In this document: piece by piece, positions 34,747 to 43,432 of the stretch | Layout: each line of letters starts with the position of its first letter | How positions within the stretch are numbered: the first letter of the stretch is position 1 | Assembly (NCBI GenBank): GCA_026545765.1 | Contig: CM048840.1 | Location: 44,350,959-44,414,958 of the forward strand | DNA length: 64,000 nt | DNA from: Plantago major | Lineage: Eukaryota; Streptophyta; Magnoliopsida; Lamiales; Plantaginaceae | Reading direction: 5' to 3' | The notes under the pieces: model-generated | Told to the model about the DNA's origin: nothing | The model's input: only the letters and a program-made list of their open reading frames with translations | Database searches by the model: none | Position numbers and translations under genes: made by a program

Positions 34747-35574
34747 TCATGTGTCGATTAGTACCTTGTTGACCTTGTAAGTGGCAATCACTAGAGAAAC
34801 AACCAAAGGGACATCGGGGTCCTTGAGATCTCCTCCACCAGATGTTGGTGGGGGGATCTCACTATCGTCAAAGGTAATTGCATTTGTGCCTTTCAAGGCT
34901 GGTGGACTGTAAGCTTTGTCGTTGTTTCTCAAGTGTTGTGCGGTCCTTTCCCTTGCATTTCTGCTATCTCCCCCTGTTGGTCCTCCTGCAATGGCGTTGA
35001 TAATTCCACTGTAAGGGAGGTTCTCCATTTCTGTATCCTCGTGGTACCCTTGGTATCTTTGGGCATGCCGAGGTGGGATTTCTGCTGGAGGTGGTGGTAA
35101 AAATCCTGTCGGAGGTTCAGAATCACGCTCCTCTCTTCTTTGCTCATTCTTTCTATGCCTGGAGGGTTCTTCTTCGCCTGTTGGTTCTTTCAACTTCCCA
35201 CTTCTCACTAGTCTTTCAATTTCTGTCTTCAGCTGGATGCAATCCTCAGTCGGGTGACCTTTCTGCTTGTGGAACCTACAGTAGTCTTTAGAAAATTTAC
35301 TCTTCTTGCTGCTCTTGACAGGTTGAGGCCATTGTATATCTAAGTCCTTCTCAACAATAGAAGCCAAGATGTCGGATCTTGGTCTGTTGAGGCGAGTATA
35401 CTCGGCGTATCTCCTAGGTGGAGTTCTTTCTCTATGGAATTCTTTTCTATCCCTGAGATCTCTTTTTTGCTCGAACTTCCCCTGACGAGGAGGGAGTTCC
35501 TGTCGTACTTGTTCTTTACCCTTCTTTATCCCTGCCCTTATCGGGACATTTCTTCGGTAATCTTCTCCGTACAA
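34747..35574 (-). pseudogene. Tat element gag C-terminus and protease start
   Basis: Arg-rich nucleocapsid-like segment with a zinc-finger variant CRFHKQKGHPTEDC (35280-35239, C-X2-H-X4-H-X4-C), then Pro/Arg-rich linker, then the protease entry VPLVVSLVIATYKVNKVLID. The catalytic DTG is cut: Asp (34755-34753) and Thr are followed by TGA at 34749-34747, where the related element at 41306-41314 has Gly (GGA). A single G-to-T change explains it. Confidence 0.88.
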
Positions 35575-36884
35575 GACTCCTTCGCAGATATCTTCCAGAT
35601 ACTTTTCAGTGGCGATTTCTTCGTTGGAAAGCTTCCTTCTAAGCTCATCATCAAAAGTGTTAGCATATAGGTGTCGGACCCGCTCTTTGATGCTATGAGG
35701 CTCTACCTGTCGTACTTCAGCGTTGAAGCGGTCAAGGAAGGTTCTAAGGTCCTCATGCTCTTTCTGGATTATGCACGCCAGTGCTCAACCTCTCTTCCTT
35801 CTCTTTGCTTTCTCAAACCTTTTCAAGAAAAGGAGGCGATGTCCGCATAAGATTTGATGGAACCATTAGGTAGTGAGGTCCACCAATCCATTGCTTCTCA
35901 AAGTGTGGTGGAAAAGTTGAGAGCTTTCATGTTGTCATTGAGTCCATTGCTTTCCATCTTACTTTCGTATCTAGTAAGATGCCCTACAGGGCAAGTATCT
36001 CCATAGTAATGCTCAAGGTTTGGGATAACACAGTCGGGGCGCTTTCTTTCTCTTCTGATCTTGTCGCACAGAGGGTTGGGAGTTTTAACTACCACCTTCT
36101 CATGTGCTTTGACCATCTTGCTCAAGGTGGCAATTTGTGTTTCCAGGGCCTTCTGTTGGAGGTAGATCTGCTCCGCTGTCAGTCTTTCACCAGTTCTGGG
36201 GTTGATAGCTACATCTGGAGGAAGATCAGCGATTGGAACTATCGGGATGCTTTCCGCCATTTGATCTCTAGGCCCTTGTTGTTGAGCTTCTCGCCGACTG
36301 GTTCCCACTTCGTCTACTCGTGGCACCTCTGGACTTCTCCCTCATTGTTCATGAGAAGCAGCGGCTCTTCTATTGAGAAGATGTCTCAGGTCTTCTGGTT
36401 GAGCTTGTTCCCCCAGCCTTTGTTGGATAGGACGGTGCTCATTTCTTGATTGAGCGGGTTCAGCTTGCCTCGGGATCGGTGTAGGCGGGGTGGGCTGAGG
36501 AGGCTGGAGGTTGTTTGATCCAAAGCATCCTTGAATAGTGGTGAGTAAGAGGCCAAACTGATTCTCATTCATCCCGAACTCACTAGGATGAATGATCTGT
36601 CCATTCGGGAGGGTAAAGTTTCTTCCTGGAGGAGGACCATGTGTTCCTGACGGAGGAACCTGTCCTTCGTCCCCAAGTGTCTGGATCCTTACTGGTGGAT
36701 TAATGGCTCTTTCCTCGCCAGAAGAAAGACAAGCGGTATGGCCATCACTTGGATCATCTATTACTTCTCTTGTTGAAACTCTTGCTACCCCACCTCTTCT
36801 AGTGGGAGGTCTTCCCCTTTGTCTTGGAGCAGGCGTACCAATGGCAGTGGCGTTGGTTCTTGTGGACCTTCTTGTTCTTGCCAT
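35575..36884 (-). pseudogene. Tat element gag N-terminus and capsid region
   Basis: ATG at 36884 shortly after the PBS. First frame (36884-36342): Arg/Thr-rich start and Pro/Gln-rich segment. Second frame (36326-35898): helical capsid-like region with NPRTGERLTAEQIYLQQKAL and YYGDTCPVGHLTRYESKM. The retrotransposon capsid core in 35575-35897 is out of frame but recognisable by its position. The stop at 36342 and frameshifts near 35897 and 35780 inactivate it. Confidence 0.78.
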
Positions 36885-36908
36885 TCTTGAAGAGCAGGAC
36901 TTTTGTAA

Positions 36909-36926
36909 AGTTTCCCACAGGCGCCA
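36909..36926 (-). other. Primer-binding site of the Tat element
   Basis: The minus strand reads TGGCGCCTGTGGGAAACT, three bases after the 5' LTR. The TGGCGCC start is common in plant Ty3/gypsy elements. The remaining bases do not let me name the tRNA from memory with certainty. Confidence 0.7.
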
Positions 36927-36929
36927 AAA

Positions 36930-37717
36930 TGTTGAGGTGTAAAACCGGATGAGACTTTACTAGAGAGTGATCAAGATCAACTCAGATAATATTCGGATTG
37001 AGGTCGTGAAGTGACTTGTAAGATGACTTGTTCAAAAGTTCAAGTGCCTTACTTGTTGGGATGTTTGCCTTATTTATAGGCTATCATCAAAATGGAAGGC
37101 CTTGCTAGGATCGCCATGTATGCGGCAAAAGGATTGAGCCACCAATGCTAATATGATTCCCATAGCCCAATAATGAAGTTTTAGCCCATGCCATCTTGGG
37201 CTTTAGGGGTAGTTTGGTCATTATTGGGAGAGTTCTTGAGGATGTGACTAGTTACGCGAGTTCGAGTTCGAGAGATGGGTCCGACGATTGGTTGGACCAC
37301 ATTTGGTTGTCGGTGAGGAAGTTCTCCGCTGTCAACTCTTCCGATTCGGGGCTCCTGGGTTCGGACACCTCACTCTTTGGTGCCCATTTGCTTGGTTGCT
37401 TTATGAGATGGTCATGCTGGATCCGAGTTGACATCCGTGTCGGAGTCCTTGGGTCGGAGAGGGTACTGTCTTAGCACTTATGCTCCTTTCCCATAGAGGC
37501 TCGGACCAAGGTGTGTCGGACCTATGGTTCCGGGTCGGGCCTTGTAGGTCCAAATCCTTTGTCCCTTTCCTTTAGGGTGGGTCGGACCATGGATGGCCTG
37601 CCCGGATCGGACCGTTGGCTCGGACCAAAGTGTCTCGGATCCATTGGATGACTTGGGATGCCTTAGGACTCGCTCCTAGGTCCTTTATGACGGATTAGAT
37701 ATATTTCCGTATCAACA
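36930..37717 (-). repeat. 5' LTR of the Tat element (788 bp, shortened)
   Basis: Shares ends and body with 23391-24361 and has the minus-strand TATA at 37079-37071. A segment of about 190 bp is missing after TGTTGAGGTGTAAAA. Bases 36960-37340 also show clustered short differences at CAG, CTG and CCG sites against the other LTRs, while the remainder is nearly identical. Confidence 0.9.
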
Positions 37718-37722
37718 ATACA
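37718..37722. repeat. Right copy of the 5-bp target-site duplication (ATACA)
   Basis: It follows the LTR directly and matches 23386-23390. The movement protein sequence resumes here. Confidence 0.9.
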
Positions 37723-38265
37723 GATTGTTTCTGTACCAGAAATATACTTATAACCATTAGTTTTAACATTTAATGTTAAAGAATCTAAAATATTAATATC
37801 CGATAAAGACAATTGTAAATTCGGATAAACATCAAAATAAACTGGACCATGGGCTAAACTAGACTGTATAATTCCGATTAAGGATTTTTTCCAGTCTAAG
37901 TTTCTACCATCTCTAAGAGCAGCTATAAAGCTCTCAGGTAGTCCTTCTAAGGTTAAAGGTTTAAAAGAAATTTGCACTAAACCAATATGTAAAAATTTGT
38001 AAAGGTTTTTATAAACAGCAATATCTTTCTCACTTAGTAATTTGATTACTAATTCATCATTATCAAGTGAGACAGATTCTTCAGTAGTTTTAACTACCTG
38101 TTTTAAACCCAATTTTTCAAAAGTACCTAACTAGTAAATAACCTTAGGCTCGATTCTTGGAATCGTCCATTTATTTAATAAATCTAAATTCTGGGGAATA
38201 TCAAATTCCTCACTTCTACAGTTTTTAACAGTATCTTTTCTTCTTATCATGTTTATCATGATCAT
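37718..38265 (-). pseudogene. U4 ORF1, movement protein, N-terminal part
   Basis: Start codon at 38265-38263 on the minus strand, then open from 38112 with LGLKQVVKTTEESVSLDNDE, the ALRDGRNLDWKKSLIGIIQS block and HGPVYFDVYPNLQLSLSD, the 30K movement core. It is interrupted at 37718 by the retrotransposon; the rest is at 23390-22870. A TAG near 38131 in the codons before 38112 is a one-base substitution. It is the best-preserved movement sequence in the window. Confidence 0.85.
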
Positions 38266-38310
38266 AAAATAGTTCGTGTTAAGACTCAATCTTAAATCAT
38301 GCCCTTACTG

Positions 38311-38329
38311 TAAACTGGCTTTGATACCA
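38311..38329 (-). other. tRNA-Met primer-binding site of U4
   Basis: The minus strand reads TGGTATCAAAGCCAGTTTA, one base different from U3. U4 sequence begins 11 bases upstream of it, at CTACAGCCGAG (38340), with no viral leader joined to it. Confidence 0.85.
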
Positions 38330-38340
38330 CTCGGCTGTAG

Positions 38341-38395
38341 ACTGGCTCAATCTTACTTTGACTCGATTCCCAAATTTCAAAATCCCCAATTCATT
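38341..38395. other. Filler DNA at the U4/U5 head-to-head junction
   Basis: About 55 bp not continuous with either unit. Part (TTACTTTGACTCGATTC) resembles minus-strand coat-region sequence near 20480, and another part (TCAAAATCCCCAATTC) resembles the reverse of beta ORF2. It looks like patchwork filler from end joining. Confidence 0.5.
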
Positions 38396-38705
38396 TATAA
38401 GTTGGAAGAAGGTTACTCCTAAAAAGGATATTCCTCGAGAGTATTACTCTTTATATTTCTTTATGGAATTTTCCATATCCTGGATTTGGGAATGGATACC
38501 TATTATCGGTTATACCGAAAATGAGATACCATGTATCAAAAAATCTTCTTATACGAAGTTTTGGGAAAAAATGAATGAAGAGAACCCAAAAACCAAGCAA
38601 TTATATTGTATTGACACTATAAATTTTATAGAAAAAAGAATTAGATTATATCAAGAGGACAGAAATATGAAGGTCCAATATACAGTTCGACGATTACCAG
38701 AGTGA
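38396..38705 (+). pseudogene. U5 beta ORF2, 3' part
   Basis: Open frame from the junction through SWKKVTPKKDIPREYYSLYF, MEFSISWIWEWIPIIGYTEN and the DTINFIEKRI helix to the same stop (LPE) used in U3 and U8. The 5' two-thirds are absent, lost at the junction with U4. It confirms the beta lineage at a third site. Confidence 0.8.
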
Positions 38706-38916
38706 TCAAGATACTGATCAAATTCTACAAGAAGTCTACATAGAAGACAAATTTGAAAAGAAGATGGAATCTTTCCACTATCAATTGATTATGATGACAA
38801 GACTAAAGATGATAATGATAGAAGACATCTTACTAATACATAACGTGACTTCTTTCATTCCACAAGAAGCCAAAGTGGCTAAAAGCCAAAGAAGGAAAAG
38901 AACGGAGCAAGATTAA
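38680..38916 (+). pseudogene. U5 beta ORF2 tail in shifted frame
   Basis: Same shifted-frame C-terminal remnant as 15989-16225 (QILQEVYIEDKFEKKMESF), overlapping the ORF2 stop. It is not an independent gene on present evidence. Confidence 0.5.
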
Positions 38917-39196
38917 AGAAGAAACAGATAGTGACATGTTTGGAATTAAATTCCAAAGATAGTGACAGATTTTAGCTCCTGAGAATCAAATTCTCTCAAT
39001 AAATAAGAAGAAGGCAGAAGGAAGAAGGCAGAAGCTGGATACCCATCCATTGTATACACACCGAAGCCAACTCTCCCATACACTCTCCCTTCAGTTTTTA
39101 AATTTTTAGTATTTGTAATTAAGTTTGAAGTTTGTGCTTGGAGTACAACTTGTAAGTACTCTATTTTATTTTTAATTTTGTAATATATTTTTATAT
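38917..39196 (+). promoter_or_regulatory. U5 beta promoter and leader start, cut by the retroelement
   Basis: Palindromes TTTGGAATTAAATTCCAAAG and GAGAATCAAATTCTC precede CAATAAATA (38997-39005), a mutated TATA box. The leader continues to TTTTTATAT and is cut at 39197. The remainder of the leader, the PBS, movement domain and first part of the coat region do not resume on the other side. Confidence 0.7.
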
Positions 39197-40169
39197 TGTT
39201 GAGGGTGTAAATCCCCAACTACTTAGATTTTATTTCAACTCCACTAATGGGTGCCAAGGTAACAAGCTCCTTGCTAGGTAGGGACCAAGGCGTAAGAACT
39301 AGCGACCAACTGCTTCGGTAAGGACCTGCACACTTGAGTGTGGGGGGGGGGGGGTTAGTGCCCGGTTTGCTAAGTGTCAAACCGGGATGAGACTTTACTA
39401 GAGAGTGACTGAAGATCAACTCTGTATAATATTCGGGATTGAGGTCGTGAAGTGACTTGTAAGATGACTTGTTCAAAAGTTCCAAGTGCCTTACTTGTTG
39501 GGATGTTTGCCTTATTTATAGGCTATCATCAAAATGGAAGGCCTTGCTAGGATTGCGCCATGTGTACGGCCAGGATTGAGTCACCAGTGCTAATATGAGG
39601 CCCATAGCCCAATAATGAAGTTTTAGCCCATGCCATCTTGGGCTTTAGGGGTAGTTTGGTCCTTATTGGGAGAGTTCTTGAGGATGTGACTAGTTCTGCC
39701 GAGTTCCCAGGTTCGGAGAGATGGGTCCGGACGATTGGTTCGGACCACATTTGGTTGTCAGCTGAGGAAGTTCTCCTGCCTGTCCAACTCTTCCGATTCG
39801 GAGCTCCTGGGTTCGGACACCTCACTCTTTGGTGCCCATTTGCTTGGTTGCTTTATGAGATGGTCATGCTGGATCCGAGTTGACATCCGTGTCGGAGTCC
39901 TTGGGTCGGAGAGGGTACTGTCTTAGCACTTATGCTCCTTTCCCAGAGAGGCTCGGACCAAGGTGGGTCAGACCTATGGTTCCGGGTCGGGCCGTGTAGG
40001 TCCAAATCCTTTGTCCCTTTCTTTTAGGGTGGGTTGGACCATGGATGGCCTGCCCGAATCGGACCGTTGGCTTGGACCAAAGTGTCTCGGATCCATTGGA
40101 TGAATTAGGATGCCTTAGGATTCGCTCCTAGGTCCTTTATGACGGATTGGACATATTTCCGTATCAACA
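39197..40169 (-). repeat. LTR of the same Tat family (973 bp), minus orientation
   Basis: Near-identical to 23391-24361, including the minus-strand TATA (39521-39513), the G run near 39343-39354 and the TCAACA end. Most differences toward its right end are C-to-T or G-to-A at CpG. No partner LTR of this family occurs to the right, so it belongs to a truncated element. Confidence 0.9.
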
Positions 40170-40487
40170 TATGTCCCCCTAGTTTCCAAATATCTTAGTA
40201 GAAGATAGTTGTGGAACTATTGATTTGGGGAGCTGTTTTGAGGAAAGAATCCACATCGTCGCCATCCGAGGGGCTGGGTCCGAAGGGCAACGAAGTGAAG
40301 AAAAAATAAAAAAGGGTATTTGTAATGGAGACTAAGTCTAGGCTCCGAACATCGGTAGTGTACCTCTGATGAGCTACGGTGGCGGACCGTAGGTGCGTGT
40401 CCCGTCCGAACCAACCTCTGTGGTCAAGTGGAGGTCCGAAGTGTGATCGCTCAAGTAAACGAGGTTCCTTGTGTGGACCAAGAAAGC
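40170..40487 (-). mobile_element. Internal stub of the minus-oriented Tat element
   Basis: Matches 24362-24775 of the full element, including the polypurine tract, but lacks 24434-24548. It ends at TTGTGTGGACC, where plus-strand gag of another element begins. The short open frames here are not genes. Confidence 0.8.
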
Positions 40488-41587
40488 AAACGAGGTCCAA
40501 AGATTACAGAAGGAATGTTCCAGTGAGAGCCAGCTCCAAGAAAGCAAAGGATCCGGTGAAGCAAGACCAACGCCCGGCAAAGTTTGATTCAAGAAGGGAT
40601 CAAAGAGACAGAGGTTTTCACAGGGAGAGAAGTCCGCCAAGACGATATGCGGACTATACCCGGCTCAACAGACCAAGATCCGACATCTTGGCAACTATTG
40701 TTGAGAAGAAGCTGGACGTCCAATGGCCGAAGCCCCCTCACGGCGGCCGTAAGAGTAAGAACGCAAAAGGCTATTGCAAGTTTCACAAGTGTCGCGGACA
40801 CGAAACGGACGATTGCATTCAGCTGAAGACAGAAGTGGAACACCTGATAAGGGATGGAAAATTGAAGGAGCATAACTATAAGGACGAACCTGTACGACAA
40901 GATAGAACAGAACAAAGGAGAGATGAGAGGATGACGGAACCACCGCCCCACTCATTGCCTTTGCCCCCTCCGCCAACCAACTATCCGCCCCATCTGGACC
41001 AACGTTCTTACCGATATACTGACGATATCGAAATGGAAAATGCCCCATACAGCGGGGTGATCAACACTATTGCGGGAGGACCAACGGGGGGAGATAGCAG
41101 GAACGCAAGGGAGCGCACCGCGCAAAACCTCCGAAACAATGACCGAGCATATGCTAGTCCGGCAATTCCAGGCACTAACGCCATATCATTCGATGACAGT
41201 GAAATTCCTCCTCCTACGGCAGGGGGAGAAGACATCGAAAACCCAGATGTCCCACTAGTGGTCTCATTGACCATTGCAACCTACCGAGTGAATAAGATCT
41301 TGGTTGACACTGGAAGTTCCTCGAACATCATTTCTAAGAGGACACTGGATCAGATGGCATTGGGTAGAGTCCGATATGGCAGAGTGCACACCTCCATATT
41401 AGGATTCGGAGGAGGAACTGTACGACCCCTCGGAAGTATCATGTTACATGTTTCTCTCGGTACCTTTCCGGCAAGGGTGACACAAGAAGTCCGCTTCGTG
41501 GTGGTCGAACAAACTTTCGATTATAGTGCCATCTTCGGACGCCCAGGTCTCAACCAGTTCAAGTTTCATCTACTCCACAACAGATGA
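40488..41587 (+). pseudogene. Second Tat-family element, gag C-terminus and protease (plus strand)
   Basis: Open frame with YRRNVPVRASSKKAKDPVKQ, the zinc-finger variant CKFHKCRGHETDDC (40775-40816), a Pro-rich linker and a complete protease with the catalytic DTG at 41306-41314 (LVDTGSSSNIISKRTLDQM). It is homologous to 34747-35574 but diverged and in the opposite orientation. The N-terminal gag and 5' LTR are absent. The frame ends at 41587 soon after HLLHNR. Confidence 0.85.
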
Positions 41588-42380
41588 AGTTCCCAACGGC
41601 CTTGGTCGGACAAGAGCTCGGAAATGTCAGAGAAGCTTGGGAATGTTATATCATGTCCACAAGAAGGGCGTCTGCGCCCGTGCTAACAGTCACCGTGACT
41701 CCCGACGCGCCCACTATCCTTCCACCCAGAAAGGAGGACTCACAAGTCGGCGTAGGAAGCCAGAAGGAAAAATTTCCTAGAACGACGCAAATTGAGCCTC
41801 ATGAGACCCTCAAAGAGATCGAGATTATTCTTTGGCGATCCGAAGGAAACAAGGATCGAGACCGAAATGAATGTGGAAGTAGAGATGAAGCTCATCGCTT
41901 GCCTCCAGAAAAGCAATGATGTGTTCGCTGGAGTACCGACGACTGAAGGATCGACCACGGGTTCTGATTCACCATCTGAACATGGATCCTTGGTCAAATA
42001 CATCCGGAGAAAAGGAAAGACTTTGGCCCCATCAAGGATGCCATCATATCCATGAAGTCGATCGACTCTAAAGGCGAGACACATCGAGGAAGTCCGCTAC
42101 TCATTTGGGTTTGCAATGTTGTTACGGTGAAAAGTCGCCAGGTAAGTGGCGAATGTGTAATGACTTCACAAGGTTGAACAAGTTTTGCCCCAAGGATCCG
42201 TATCCATTGCCACGGATAGATCATCTGGTTGACTCTACCTCCGGATGTGCGCTACTGAGCTTCATGGACGCATACCAAGGCTTCTACCAAATTCGGATGG
42301 CCAAGGAGGACGTTAAGAAAATGGCCTTCTTCGCGGCAGGAGGAGTATACTGCTTCAAGGTGATGCCATTCGGACTGTAG
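41588..42380 (+). pseudogene. Second Tat-family element, protease-RT linker and truncated RT
   Basis: Linker fragments at 41584-42055 (REAWECYIMSTRRAS, RIETEMNVEVEMKLIACL), then RT N-terminus 42105-42380 with KWRMCNDFTRLNKFCPKDPY and SFMDAYQGFYQI, ending MPFGL then TAG. Catalytic YVDD, RNase H and integrase are absent, deleted between 42380 and the 3' end. Non-autonomous. Confidence 0.85.
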
Positions 42381-42562
42381 ACGAAAAAGGGGGGGGGGAA
42401 GAGATATATTGAATCCTTGAGGACACGGACGACGGATCACGACAAAAAGGATTTCTTCCTTTTTCTCTTAATTAACGATTCAGACACGCTCCACAGACAC
42501 GATTGATCCCTCATAGTTACCAACTATCTTCTACTAAGATACTTGGAAACTGGGGGGACATA
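42381..42562 (+). other. 3' internal end and polypurine tract of the second element
   Basis: A short non-coding segment with a G run at 42391-42399. From 42518 it matches the reverse complement of the 24362-24410 region, ending in AAACTGGGGGGACATA (42547-42562) directly before the LTR. Confidence 0.75.
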
Positions 42563-43432
42563 TGTTGATACGGAAATATGTCCAATCCGTTAAGGGCGCC
42601 ATAGAGCGTGTCCTAAAGCGCATCACGGCTTAACTAGCCAATCCAATACTGGTCCGACCTCACATGGTCCGCCCAAAGTGAATCGACCAGTACACTGAAG
42701 TCACTACTTCCCCACAGCTAGTCCGAGCTGGCTAAGGAAAGGACTTCCAAACCTGACCATGTCAGTACAGAGATGCCTAACGGACCGTACGAGAGAATCT
42801 CGGACGCCACCATTACTTTAAGACCAAACGTATATAACAGAACCACTGAGATACTTCCGTGAGACTCTTGGCTCGGACATCCAGAGTCACCCAAGAGCAG
42901 ATCAACCAAGCAGACAGATCTGTCCGAGGGACCAACACGGACCCAACAGGCGGAACAGTACTCTCAGAGGGAAAAGGTCCAAACTAGCCTCCCAGGCCCA
43001 CTTATCGGTATTGGACTACTGTTTACTAATGGACCATGGGCCAAAGGTAGCATTGGTGTCCAAATCTGGATCGTACACTTGGCATCACCTTATGAGCTAC
43101 CTCATGAGTATATGATAACTATAAATACAGCACAAGGTCCAAGACCTTGAGGAGAAAAGGAGGAGAAGTCGAAAAGCAAGATAAAAGTGATATCCATAAT
43201 CCCTTTCCCATTACTATTGCATTGAGAGCCACCAACTCTCCTTTGAGTAAAGCCTCTTTCCGGATTGACCTTGGCAATCCGGGTAACCCAGTCTAACCCC
43301 CCCCCCCCCCACTTAGTCCTTTCAGGTGCTCTTTCTCGGATAACCCTCTTATCGGACTTCAAGTCGGAGGCGGAGCTTGGATTAGGTTACTTGCAGTAGT
43401 AGTGTTGGTGTTGAGAGGTTTATCCCTCAGCA
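42563..43432 (+). repeat. 3' LTR of the second element (about 870 bp)
   Basis: Starts TGTTGATACGGAAATATG, shared with the first family, then diverges. It has a plus-strand TATA CTATAAATAC at 43119-43128 and a C run at 43299-43312. The right end is set at CCCTCAGCA because viral coat sequence (AAGTCTATGAAAG) resumes at 43433; the exact last base could differ by a few. Confidence 0.75.

Larger units (their letters stand above)
23391..37717 (-). mobile_element. Ty3/gypsy Tat-type LTR retrotransposon inserted in U4 movement gene
   Basis: A 14,327-bp element, minus orientation, bounded by TGTTGA...TCAACA LTRs and an ATACA duplication. Order on the minus strand: LTR, PBS, gag, protease, RT, RNase H, a second (archaeal-type) RNase H, integrase with GPY-like tail, a long 3' region carrying an oppositely oriented multi-exon gene, purine-rich tract, LTR. 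Dual RNase H and an extra ORF between pol and the 3' LTR are features of the Tat/Ogre-like group. Coding regions contain stops, frameshifts and active-site losses, so it is not autonomous as written. Confidence 0.92.

Noticed and set aside
32807..34750. Assigning the 14-kb element to chromoviruses because of the GPY-type integrase end
   Set aside because: No chromodomain is visible and a second, archaeal-type RNase H lies before integrase, which places it with the Tat group.
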